In this document: positions 19,150 to 26,376 of the stretch, piece by piece
How positions within the stretch are numbered: the first letter of the stretch is position 1
Layout: each line of letters opens with the position of its first letter
NCBI RefSeq assembly: GCF_014697625.1
Contig: NZ_JACJSG010000018.1
Coordinates: 78,276-142,275 of the forward strand
Source: Anabaena azotica FACHB-119
GTDB lineage: Bacteria; Cyanobacteriota; Cyanobacteriia; Cyanobacteriales; Nostocaceae
Direction: 5' to 3'
DNA length: 64,000 nt
Notes under the pieces: model-generated
Told to the model about the DNA's origin: nothing
The model's input: the letters and a program-made list of their open reading frames with translations, nothing else
Databases searched by the model: none
Translations under genes and position numbers: made by a program

Positions 19150-19710
19150 ATGTTAACACCCAAAAGTACATTATTACTGCTAAGTGGTGGTATCGATTCA
19201 TCCGCTTGTCTTCATTACTACCTCAATAAAGGATTCTCTGTAAGTGCTTTGTTCATACACTATGGGCAAATTTCAGCAAGCAAAGAAGAATCTGCTGCAA
19301 CTAATATATCTAAACACTACAACATACCCATTGAGAAAATTAAGTTAACAGGTTTTAAAAAATGGGCGGGTGGATATATACCTGGAAGAAATGCTTTTCT
19401 TTTACATACTGCATTAATGGCATTTAAAGAAAATACAGGTATTATATCTATAGGTATTCATGCTGGTACTAACTATAATGATTGCTCTGAAAGATTTATA
19501 GCAACTATGCAATCATCTTTCGATATTTATACGGATGGTTGTATTCGTATTGGTGTACCTTTTATGAAGTGGGATAAACGGATGATTTGGGATTATTGTA
19601 AACTTAATCAAGTACCCCTTGAAATAACTTATAGTTGCGAATTAGGGCAAGAGCAACCTTGTGGTCAATGTTTATCTTGCAAGGATTTGGAGGCTCTTCG
19701 TGTTGGCTAG
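19150..19710 (+). CDS. QueC-like enzyme of a type IV CBASS operon (Cap9-like)
   Basis: This is a 186-residue PP-loop ATPase of the 7-cyano-7-deazaguanine synthase (QueC) family. It shows SGGIDSS (12-18), the QueC-type motif IPGRNAFLL (77-85) and a zinc site of four cysteines (C163, C171, C174, C177 in the C-x7-CGxCxxC arrangement). It is shorter than housekeeping QueC (about 220-230 residues). Its neighbours are a TGT-like protein, a CD-NTase-like protein and a SLATT-like membrane protein rather than queD/queE. That combination is the type IV CBASS layout. A defence role is inferred from context. Base composition is AT-rich against the flanks. Confidence 0.85.
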   Translation: MLTPKSTLLLLSGGIDSSACLHYYLNKGFSVSALFIHYGQISASKEESAATNISKHYNIPIEKIKLTGFKKWAGGYIPGRNAFLLHTALMAFKENTGIISIGIHAGTNYNDCSERFIATMQSSFDIYTDGCIRIGVPFMKWDKRMIWDYCKLNQVPLEITYSCELGQEQPCGQCLSCKDLEALRVG

Positions 19711-20695
19711 AATTTCTACTATAGGGCAAAAATTGGGATTAAGAATTTCTACACCTCTTTTAGTTCCATCTTTTTCAACTAAAGGCTTCAAATTTAATAC
19801 AGAAGGGCAATCAGAAACCACTAATATTATTAATTTAATGTCAGATTGGTTAACTGAATCAATGTTAGTTAGCGCACATGATATTTATTATAAATATATA
19901 CCGGAAGAAATTAGCACAGTAACAGAATTACTTTTTATTGATAGTGGAGGCTATGAGAAATTGATAGATGATGATTTTTCAAGTGTATTTTTTGCTGGTG
20001 CATCAGTGCATGAATGGAATGAAAATTATTTGAGAAAAGTTTATGATCAATGGAGTAATCTAACATCTTGTGTTCTTGTCAGCTATGATAACAAAAAAAC
20101 TGTTAAAGAACAAATTGAAAGTGCAAAAGAATTATTTAAAAGCTATCCTAATAGCCTCCATACAATTTTATTAAAACGGGAGAGAGAAGAAAATTTATAC
20201 ATTAATATAGATTCGGTTATGTCAAATATCCAGTATTTAACCAATTTTGACATAATTGGTCTTACAGAAAAAGAATTAGGCAATTCTATCCTCACTAGAA
20301 TGCATAATATTGCTCTGATTCGTCAGGAACTAGATAAACAAGATATTAATAAACCTATTCACATTTTTGGAAGTTTAGATCCTGTCACTTCACCCTTATA
20401 TTTTTTAGCTGGTGCTGAAATATTTGATGGACTCACATGGCTTAGATATTCATACTTTAACGGCATTGCAGTTTATCAACACAATCATGGTGCAATTAAA
20501 ACAGGAATATCTATAAGAGATGATAGAGTGAGGTCTCAGTCATTTGCTGAAAATATTAGCTATTTAGAAGAACTCAAGCTTCAAATGAAAAGCTATGTAA
20601 TTAATAATGGAGATTTTACTAAATTTAAATTTCATTCGGATTTCTTTAGAACTTCTTATGATTCTCTATGTACTAAATTAGGAGTATTAGCATAA
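19700..20695 (+). CDS. TGT-like protein of a type IV CBASS operon (Cap10-like)
   Basis: I start this at GTG 19700, six bases after GGAGG and overlapping the QueC-like stop by 11 bases, giving 331 residues; the frame is open back to 19661. It resembles tRNA-guanine transglycosylases. IDSGGYE (about 80-86) matches the TDSGGFQ motif with general base D81, and the block from FGSLDP to IFDGLTW (223-247) matches the GVG..P...FDCVMPTR region with D243 at the nucleophile position. The zinc-binding cysteine cluster of true TGTs is missing. A base-exchange or deazaguanine-handling role in the defence operon is inferred. The sequence is strongly AT-rich. Confidence 0.78.
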   Translation: MLARISTIGQKLGLRISTPLLVPSFSTKGFKFNTEGQSETTNIINLMSDWLTESMLVSAHDIYYKYIPEEISTVTELLFIDSGGYEKLIDDDFSSVFFAGASVHEWNENYLRKVYDQWSNLTSCVLVSYDNKKTVKEQIESAKELFKSYPNSLHTILLKREREENLYINIDSVMSNIQYLTNFDIIGLTEKELGNSILTRMHNIALIRQELDKQDINKPIHIFGSLDPVTSPLYFLAGAEIFDGLTWLRYSYFNGIAVYQHNHGAIKTGISIRDDRVRSQSFAENISYLEELKLQMKSYVINNGDFTKFKFHSDFFRTSYDSLCTKLGVLA

Positions 20696-21621
20696 TGGGC
20701 GGTTCTGGTTCAGACTTTTTAAGTGAAACTTATAGTCCTAAAGCAATAGCTAGAGAGATTCGTGAAGCAGAAGCTCAAACAAAAAATCAGCAGTTTGAAG
20801 TTGAAGTTTCTAGCATGATCGGTTCATTATTGGCTCAGTATAATGATCGTGACACTGAAGCAATTAGAAATTATATTAATAATATTAAAGATGCTTTGAA
20901 TAAGGATATTGAAGGTACTGTCAATATTTTGTTTGGCGGTTCAGTTGCCAAACATACCTATGTTGATGGACTTAGCGACATAGATGCACTTGTGTTGATT
21001 GACAAAACTGAGCTTGCAGATAAGTCACCGAGAGAGGTAAAAGAATACTTTTCTAATAGACTTCAAGAAAGATTTTCTAAACAACCTGAAATAGGTAAAT
21101 TAGCTGTAACAATTCAATTTAAAAATGCAGAGATTCAACTTCTGCCTGCTCTTAAGCAGGAATCAGGCTATAAAATATCAGATTCCACAGGTGAACAATG
21201 GTCTGCTATAAAACCTACAGAATTTACTGATGTATTAACTAATTTAAACCAGTTGTTAAGCAAGAAACTGATACCGACTATTAAACTTGCTAAATCCATT
21301 ATCTCTAATCTGCCTAAAAGCCAACGCCTAAGTGGTTATCATACAGAATCACTTGCCGTAGAAGTTTTTTCTGAATATAATGGGCAAGCAAGAACTAAAG
21401 ATATGTTAAAGCATTTTTTCAGTGAAGCTGCCAGGAAAATACATTATCCGATTAAAGATAAAACAGGTCAATCTACACATGTAGATGATTACCTTGAAGC
21501 AGAAAATAGTAAGCGTAGACAAATTATTTCTCGTTCTTTAGATAGAATTAGTCGCCGCATGAAAAATGCAGATGGAGCTAATTCAGTTGAGCAATGGCGC
21601 GAAATTCTAGATCCTTCCTAA
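20695..21621 (+). CDS. CD-NTase-like nucleotidyltransferase (CBASS cyclic-oligonucleotide synthase)
   Basis: The 308-residue protein starts in a TAATG overlap with the TGT-like gene, after TAGGAG. It carries the polymerase-beta-type motif GGS (81-83) followed by D95 and D97 in LSDIDALV, and an OAS-like C-terminal helical part (about 180-290). These are hallmarks of SMODS/CD-NTase enzymes, which make a cyclic-oligonucleotide alarm signal after phage infection. Two points are unusual. The N-terminus is MGGSGS, leaving an exposed Gly-Gly after Met removal. The third metal-binding carboxylate, usually Asp three residues before Pro, is Gln148 in AEIQLLPA, with E146 two residues earlier. Activity therefore needs testing. 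Confidence 0.82.
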   Translation: MGGSGSDFLSETYSPKAIAREIREAEAQTKNQQFEVEVSSMIGSLLAQYNDRDTEAIRNYINNIKDALNKDIEGTVNILFGGSVAKHTYVDGLSDIDALVLIDKTELADKSPREVKEYFSNRLQERFSKQPEIGKLAVTIQFKNAEIQLLPALKQESGYKISDSTGEQWSAIKPTEFTDVLTNLNQLLSKKLIPTIKLAKSIISNLPKSQRLSGYHTESLAVEVFSEYNGQARTKDMLKHFFSEAARKIHYPIKDKTGQSTHVDDYLEAENSKRRQIISRSLDRISRRMKNADGANSVEQWREILDPS

Positions 21622-21633
21622 TACATTACAGTT

Positions 21634-22215
21634 ATGGATTTACAAGAACTTGAACATCATTATAGAGTAATCGATATGATGTTATCTATGCATTCCAAAT
21701 TGAGAGATGATAATCAAAATCTTGCTTTAACCGTTAACTTGGTTTTGCTAGTTTCATCTGTAATACTTTGCACTTTTGTATTTATAGATCCAGAATTACT
21801 TAAATTTTTGAAGATTAATACTCAAATATCTCAAATAACTATTGGCTTATGCTCTAATATAGCTTTTGTAATTTCACTGATTGAATTTAGAGTGGATTGG
21901 AAACAAAAAGCAGAAAGACATGGCCAAGCTTGTGAAATTTTAGGTAAATTGAAAGCAGAATGTAGGGGGATTTTAAAATCAAATACTACAGTTGATCCTC
22001 AAATAGTAGCAGAACAATGTAGAAGTTGCGCTCAGATATTAAATACACTTCCTAAAATACCCGACAATAAATTTCCAAGTTTGAAAGCTTACCATAAGAC
22101 CAAGATTGAACTAAGTAAAATAATTGATTTACATCCAGGCATACCCGTTTGGATATTAAGAATAACCTTGATATATCATAGCTTTAAAAAACTTTTTTCA
22201 AGGCAGAACCCATAA
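21634..22215 (+). CDS. SLATT-like two-transmembrane effector
   Basis: The 193-residue protein begins 12 bases after the CD-NTase stop. It has two hydrophobic helices at about 29-53 and 68-86, followed by the amphipathic block WKQKAERHGQACEILGKLKAE (about 90-110) and a long C-terminal helical region. This is the pattern of SLATT (SMODS/SLOG-associated two-TM effector) proteins, thought to open or perturb the inner membrane when activated by a cyclic nucleotide. A weak third hydrophobic stretch lies near 167-180. Its place as last gene of the operon fits the effector role. The family call is from pattern, not search. Confidence 0.72.
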   Translation: MDLQELEHHYRVIDMMLSMHSKLRDDNQNLALTVNLVLLVSSVILCTFVFIDPELLKFLKINTQISQITIGLCSNIAFVISLIEFRVDWKQKAERHGQACEILGKLKAECRGILKSNTTVDPQIVAEQCRSCAQILNTLPKIPDNKFPSLKAYHKTKIELSKIIDLHPGIPVWILRITLIYHSFKKLFSRQNP

Positions 22216-22261
22216 ATAGCAATTAAATACCTAATTTAAGTTATGAAGTATTTTACCTTAT

Positions 22262-22294
22262 AGATACCCAACTTCTTAAATAAGTAGGGTATCT
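22262..22294 (+). terminator. Hairpin after the CBASS operon
   Basis: AGATACCC pairs with GGGTATCT and, after one A-A mismatch, ACTT pairs with AAGT around a seven-base loop. It is 46 bases after the SLATT gene. No T-run follows, so it may be a processing or boundary hairpin rather than a classic terminator. Confidence 0.5.
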
Positions 22295-22340
22295 GAGCGC
22301 CCCCAACCTATTATGTTTGAACGCAACTTAGTCTTGTAGA

Positions 22341-22451
22341 GAGCGTTATACCAATTCTCTGTAACAATGCACTTAATAAAATCTTGCGCCTTTGCGTGAG
22401 CTTAACAGATCAAATATTAAGTGCAACTTCATGGAGAGATGGTATTACGCT
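22341..22451. repeat. Foldback (MITE-like) element of about 110 bp
   Basis: The ends 22341-22360 and 22435-22451 are imperfect inverted repeats (AGCGTTATACCA against TGGTATTACGCT). An inner perfect pair TGCACTTAATA / TATTAAGTGCA lies at 22368-22378 and 22415-22425. Nothing inside is coding. It sits at the border between the CBASS operon and the toxin-antitoxin genes. Confidence 0.65.
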
Positions 22452-22455
22452 ATCA

Positions 22456-22498
22456 CTAACCCACCAAAGTCATAACTCCCGTGCAAATGGTGGGTTAG
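22456..22498. repeat. Hairpin CTAACCCACCA/TGGTGGGTTAG
   Basis: An 11-bp perfect inverted repeat encloses 21 bases. Similar TGGTGGGT/CCCACC hairpins are dispersed in cyanobacterial intergenic regions. The remaining text to 22622 contains no gene. Confidence 0.7.
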
Positions 22499-22622
22499 GC
22501 GCAAAACTGGAAATCTGCATCTTGACGACATGAGCCTGTGCGCCTAATCCACCCTACTAGGTTTTGCATAATTTATAATAAAATAGCTATTCTCTTCAAT
22601 TTAGAATTTAAAGTTATTCATA

Positions 22623-22844
22623 ATGCTGCAAATCATCAAAGCAACCTGTACCAACGGTGAACTTGTTTTAAGTGAAAAACTTAGTTCCGAATTAGAAGGA
22701 AAAACTCTACAAATTATGTTTATTGAAACCAGCGAACCTAATCAAGCAATAGATTCTCAAGCATTAAAAATAGAACAATTTTTAGAACGAGTTAATAACT
22801 ACTCATTTCTATTACCCGCAGATTACAAGTTTAACCGAGAATAA
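22623..22844 (+). CDS. Small antitoxin-like protein paired with a truncated PIN gene
   Basis: This is a 73-residue protein whose first half (IIKATCTNGELVLSEKL, then LEGKTLQIMFIE) looks like the short beta-rich domain of small antitoxins found upstream of PIN toxins in cyanobacteria. The C-terminal half is acidic and helical, as expected for a toxin-binding tail. Its stop is 4 bases before the PIN start, so the two are co-transcribed. The family call is tentative. Confidence 0.6.
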   Translation: MLQIIKATCTNGELVLSEKLSSELEGKTLQIMFIETSEPNQAIDSQALKIEQFLERVNNYSFLLPADYKFNRE

Positions 22845-22848
22845 ATTT

Positions 22849-23061
22849 ATGACAGGTAAGATTTTTCTCGATAGTAATCTCTGGATTTATCTCTATGCTC
22901 AAAATGCGCCCGAAAAATCCCAAAAAGTTGCAGAAATCATCAAAAATAATTATTCACTACTGCTAGTTAGCACTCAGGTTTTGGGTGAATTATTTCATGT
23001 TTTAACCAGGAAAAAATTAACCTCTACAACAGAGGCGATCGCAATCATAATAATCAGCTAA
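22849..23061 (+). pseudogene. Truncated PIN-domain (VapC-like) toxin
   Basis: Only the first half of a PIN domain remains (70 residues against about 130-145). The first acidic residue is in IFLDSNLWIY and the second in LGELFHVLTRK. The frame then ends shortly after a HIP1 site with AIIIIS. The two C-terminal acidic residues needed for the nuclease centre are missing, and I found no continuation in other frames. It is probably inactive, leaving the antitoxin-like gene orphaned. Confidence 0.7.
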
Positions 23062-23217
23062 TAGAGAATAAAGTAAGAATCATAAATCCATTTATTGGAT
23101 TTTATATATTATTATTTATCCCAAGCATCACCAACATAAATAGTTTTTTGACTTGCAATGGCATAAAATGGCAAAAACTGCCATAATATATAAAGACAGA
23201 TTTAGGAACTACCTCTG

Positions 23218-23481
23218 ATGACAAGTATCAATATTTCCTTACCTGACACAATGCGAGCCTACGTAGAAGAACAGGTTGCTCAAGGTGGTTACAGCAGCGT
23301 CAGCGAATATTTTCGTGAATTAGTACGACAAGACCAAAAGCAGAGAGCGAAGGAACGTTTAGAAACTATGCTGCTGGAGGGGTTAAACTCTGGAGATGCA
23401 ACAGAAATGACTACTCAAGACTGGGAAGATATCCGTCAAGCAGTACGCGAGAGAATTAGCAAACGTCAAGGTACAGTTTAA
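23218..23481 (+). CDS. parD: ParD-family antitoxin
   Basis: This is an 87-residue protein. The N-terminal ribbon-helix-helix begins SINISLPDTMRAYVEEQV with GGYSSVSEYFRELVRQD, the classic ParD/CopG DNA-binding unit that autoregulates the operon. The acidic C-terminal part (about 50-87) should wrap the toxin. It overlaps the next gene by one base (TAATG). The promoter would lie in the AT-rich 150 bases upstream. Confidence 0.9.
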   Translation: MTSINISLPDTMRAYVEEQVAQGGYSSVSEYFRELVRQDQKQRAKERLETMLLEGLNSGDATEMTTQDWEDIRQAVRERISKRQGTV

Positions 23482-23810
23482 TGGTGATGTTTGCAATTAA
23501 AAAACGACCTCAAGCTATACGAGATTTAATAGACTTAGCAACCTACATAGCACAAGATAATTTAGATGTTTCAGACCGCTTTTTAGCAGCAGCCGAAGCA
23601 ACATTTAAACAATTAGCAAAAACTCCAGGTATAGGAAGAATTTGTCAATTTGTTCATCCCAGCCTAACAGAGATTCGACAAATATCTATTAAAGGATTTA
23701 ACAAGTATCTCATCTTTTACCGCATCACTGAATCGGAAGTTGATATTCTTCGAGTAATTCATGGTGCAAGAGATATTGAAGCAATATTTAATGAAGATTT
23801 AGAGCTATAG
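23481..23810 (+). CDS. parE: ParE/RelE-superfamily toxin
   Basis: The 109-residue protein shows the ParE pattern: RPQAIRDLIDLATYIAQD at the start, then FKQLAKTPGIGR, and the C-terminal strands KYLIFYRI, VDILRVIHGARDIE. Members poison DNA gyrase or act as ribosome-dependent RNases. It is translationally coupled to the ParD-type antitoxin. Its 3' end is duplicated at 24651-24785. Confidence 0.88.
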   Translation: MVMFAIKKRPQAIRDLIDLATYIAQDNLDVSDRFLAAAEATFKQLAKTPGIGRICQFVHPSLTEIRQISIKGFNKYLIFYRITESEVDILRVIHGARDIEAIFNEDLEL

Positions 23811-23835
23811 TTACTACTATTATAATGTTGGCTCT
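23701..23835 (+). repeat. 135-bp direct repeat, left copy
   Basis: It covers the 3' end of the ParE gene and the following 25 bases, and is matched at 24651-24785 with about ten substitutions and no gap. The VapBC-like pair lies exactly between the two copies. Confidence 0.9.
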
Positions 23836-23884
23836 CATTGAGCAAAGGCAAACTTACTGCGAATTACTACACAAGGAGAGAAGC

Positions 23885-24244
23885 ATGAGTAATACTCAAG
23901 GGTTGGTTCACTTAAATCTAGACTTATCGCCTGAACTCGACCAGATATTAGAAGAGTTAACAAAAAAGTTAGGCGGAAGTAAAAATGATGTGCTGCGTCA
24001 AGCCATAGCATTAATGCAAATCATGGTAATAGCTAAAGAACAAACTCAGAGTTTAGGTATTCCTGAAGCAGAAAAATTAATAGCTAACGAAATTATAACA
24101 CCGCCTAAAACAGCAACAGCCACTCACCCATTAGACAACTTTATAGAAACCTTTGGTGTTTGGGAAGATGAACGCACATCAGAAGAAATTATCGAAGATA
24201 TCTATAATAGCCGTACTATTTCTAACACTGATTATAGCCTGTGA
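23885..24244 (+). CDS. Antitoxin of the VapBC-like pair (ribbon-helix-helix type)
   Basis: The protein has 119 residues from ATG 23885, preceded by AAGGAG; the open frame extends back to 23825. Residues 5-45 (VHLNLDLSPELDQILEELTKKLGGSKNDVLRQAI) look like a ribbon-helix-helix fold. The C-terminal 50 residues are acidic, with EDERTSEEIIEDIYNSR as the probable toxin-binding tail. It overlaps the toxin gene by four bases (GTGA). Confidence 0.82.
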   Translation: MSNTQGLVHLNLDLSPELDQILEELTKKLGGSKNDVLRQAIALMQIMVIAKEQTQSLGIPEAEKLIANEIITPPKTATATHPLDNFIETFGVWEDERTSEEIIEDIYNSRTISNTDYSL

Positions 24245-24642
24245 CTTACTTACTTGATACAGATACCTGCATATATTGGTTGCGAGATAGATTTTCTGTC
24301 AGAGCAAAAGTTAGGGAAATAGGCTGGAATCAGATTGTTATTTGCGTCATTACTGCTGCTGAACTATACTATGGTGCATATAATTCTAGCCGAGTACAAG
24401 AAAATTTAACTCTTGCAGAAGAATTTATTAAAAATTTACCAGTCATACCACTAAGCAATAATAGTATCAAAATTTTTGGAGAGTTAAAAACCGAACTCCG
24501 CAAAAGTGGACAACCAATAGGTGATTTTGATTTATTAATTGCTAGTGTTGCCCTTACTGAAAGCTATATTTTAGTGACTAATAATACTCGTCATTATAGC
24601 CGTATAAACGGGTTGAAATTAGAAAATTGGACTTTATCATAA
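24241..24642 (+). CDS. vapC: PIN-domain toxin (VapC family)
   Basis: This 133-residue PIN ribonuclease starts at GTG 24241 inside the antitoxin stop. The acidic centre is complete: Asp in LLDTDTCIYWL, Glu in ITAAELYYGA, Asp in IGDFDLLIASVAL, and the C-terminal VTNNTRHYSRINGLKLENW. VapC toxins usually cut tRNAs or rRNA. In contrast to the truncated PIN gene upstream, this one looks intact. Confidence 0.9.
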   Translation: MTYLLDTDTCIYWLRDRFSVRAKVREIGWNQIVICVITAAELYYGAYNSSRVQENLTLAEEFIKNLPVIPLSNNSIKIFGELKTELRKSGQPIGDFDLLIASVALTESYILVTNNTRHYSRINGLKLENWTLS

Positions 24643-24650
24643 TGCTTCTA

Positions 24651-24785
24651 ACAAGAATCTCATCTTTTACCGGATCACTGAATCAGAAGTTGATATTCTC
24701 CGAGTAATTCATCGTGCAAGCGATATTGAAGCAATATTTAATGAAGATTGAGAACTATAGTTATTACTATTATAATGTTGGCTCT
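24651..24785 (+). pseudogene. Duplicated 3' fragment of the ParE gene (right direct repeat)
   Basis: About 93% identical to 23701-23835, this fragment encodes only the C-terminal strands of the toxin and has no start. It flanks the VapBC-like pair on its right. That suggests the pair arrived by recombination, or that the locus was once a tandem duplication. Confidence 0.88.
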
Positions 24786-25201
24786 AATATGTAGATAGCC
24801 TAGCCTGCTTGATAGAATGCAAGGAGACTTCTCAAGAGGTTAATATAGAAGCGATCGCCAAACTACGCAATCAACTACTCAGAAGACCAGCCGCAGCTAT
24901 TGGTAGCGTATTTAGCCCTTTTAAATAATTGTGTCCACCTACTTATTATCCATAGGGGCGTACAGCTAGCTGTGCGCCCTACAAATAATCGATGTGTTGC
25001 AAATATTTTTTGAATTGCTATTACTTAATTTGGGCAAATTGTTATTAGCAGTAGCCACATAAGTCAAGATATGGATGAATCATAAAATTTTTATCGCCAG
25101 CAACTTTTCAGCCTGTCCCCTATCAAAATATTAAGCAGCATAATTTGACGATGTAATATCAATTGACATCGTTGATTAAGCAGACAAGATTTTGCTGCTA
25201 T
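24786..25201. other. Intergenic region with gene remnant and dispersed repeat
   Basis: A frame from about 24811 to 24927 reads LIECKETSQEVNIEAI...SVFSPFK and stops. It could be the tail of a lost gene but resembles nothing I know. At 24952-25021 lies a dispersed repeat whose palindromic part is GCGTACAGCTAGCTGTGCGC. Its right flank (ATAATC, ATGTGT, GCAAATATTTTTTGAAT) recurs at 63338-63375. The rest to the minE stop shows no feature. Confidence 0.5.
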
Positions 25202-25492
25202 TTAAGGTGTTTCGTCGGAGCCGGGTAGCTCTGGTTTTACCCGACGAATGGGTAAGTTAGCAATCAAGGCGGTGGTTCTTTGATTGCTCTCTAAGGCAAA
25301 CTCTAGACCCTCTGCTTCTACTTCTACATAGCGACAGACGATATCTAAAATCTCCTTCCGCATTTTTTCCAGAGTTTCCGGGTCTAAGCCGGCGCGGTCG
25401 TGGGCGATGACAACTTGCAAACGCCGTTTGACTTGAGAACGGCTGGTGTCAGAACCACGTAAAAAAAGTTTGTCTATTAATTCGATGATCAT
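25202..25492 (-). CDS. minE: Cell-division topological specificity factor MinE
   Basis: The 96-residue protein shows the anti-MinCD helix region near residues 10-32 (SRSQVKRRLQVVIAHDRAG) and the topological domain with LDPETLEKMRKEILDIVCRYV. MinE stimulates MinD ATPase and sets Min oscillation so that division is medial. It is the last gene of a minus-strand minC-minD-minE operon, 32 bases after minD. Confidence 0.95.
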   Translation of the reverse strand: MIIELIDKLFLRGSDTSRSQVKRRLQVVIAHDRAGLDPETLEKMRKEILDIVCRYVEVEAEGLEFALESNQRTTALIANLPIRRVKPELPGSDETP

Positions 25493-25524
25493 TGCGGATA
25501 AGTATGCAGAGATTGGAATGTTGG

Positions 25525-26331
25525 TTACACAATCTTAGTCCAAAATAACCTTCGCAGACGAGCAAAGATGCTATCGTGGGGTGCGTCAAGGTCGAGAAAT
25601 TCCACTGTTTCTCCTTCTAATCTGCGGGCTATATTCTCAAAGGCTACGGCTGCTAGAGATGGGGTATCGTTTAATACCAGAGGTTCGCCGCGATTGGTGG
25701 AGACAATTACACGTTCGTCATCGGGGAGTACGCCAATTAAGGGGATCGCCAACAGTTCTTGGACATCCTGAACTGACATCATATCGTTAGCCCGTACCAT
25801 TGCTGGTCTGATGCGGTTAATGATCAGGTGGACGCGCTTCACGCCTTGGGCTTCGAGTAAGCCGACTACTCTGTCAGCATCACGGACGGCGGAAATTTCC
25901 GGGGTGGTGACGATGAGGGCTTCTTTGGCTGGGGCGATCGCATTTTTAAAGCCGTTCTCGATCCCGGCTGGGCTATCGATGATGACGTACTGGTACTTCT
26001 GCGCTAGGGCGTTGACCAGTAACTTCATTTGTTCCGGCGTTACCGCGTCTTTTGTCCGGTTTTGGGCTGCTGGTAAGAGGACAAGGTTTGGCTGGCGCTT
26101 ATCTTTGACTAATGCTTGTTCTAAGCGACATTCTCTAGATAGGACTTCTACCGCCGTGTAAACGATGCGGTTTTCTAGCCCCAATAGCAAATCCAAATTC
26201 CTCAGACCAAAATCCGCATCGACTAGGGCGACTTGACGACCCACTTTGGCTAAGGCCATCCCCAAGTTTGCCGAAACTGTAGTTTTACCCACCCCTCCCT
26301 TACCGGAGGTAATTACGATAATGCGCGTCAT
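25525..26331 (-). CDS. minD: Septum-site-determining ATPase MinD
   Basis: The 268-residue protein has the deviant Walker A SGKGGVGKTT (9-18) with signature Lys, A' VDADFGLRNLDLLLG and switch II VIIDSPAGIENG. The C-terminal amphipathic membrane-targeting helix is IFARLRRLFWTKIV. It recruits MinC to the membrane. Length and gene order are those expected. Confidence 0.96.
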   Translation of the reverse strand: MTRIIVITSGKGGVGKTTVSANLGMALAKVGRQVALVDADFGLRNLDLLLGLENRIVYTAVEVLSRECRLEQALVKDKRQPNLVLLPAAQNRTKDAVTPEQMKLLVNALAQKYQYVIIDSPAGIENGFKNAIAPAKEALIVTTPEISAVRDADRVVGLLEAQGVKRVHLIINRIRPAMVRANDMMSVQDVQELLAIPLIGVLPDDERVIVSTNRGEPLVLNDTPSLAAVAFENIARRLEGETVEFLDLDAPHDSIFARLRRLFWTKIV

Positions 26332-26376
26332 GATAACTATGTGCAGGATTTATGGTTAGATAAATATATTAAATAT

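Noticed and set aside
19150..19710. QueC-like gene as a housekeeping queuosine gene
   Set aside because: No queD, queE or queF nearby, the protein is short, and it is coupled to TGT-like, CD-NTase-like and membrane genes. A defence context is more likely.
19700..20695. TGT-like gene as a true tRNA-guanine transglycosylase or DpdA of a DNA-modification cluster
   Set aside because: The zinc cluster of tRNA TGT is absent, and no other dpd genes (helicase or nuclease members) are present; the neighbour is a nucleotide cyclase.
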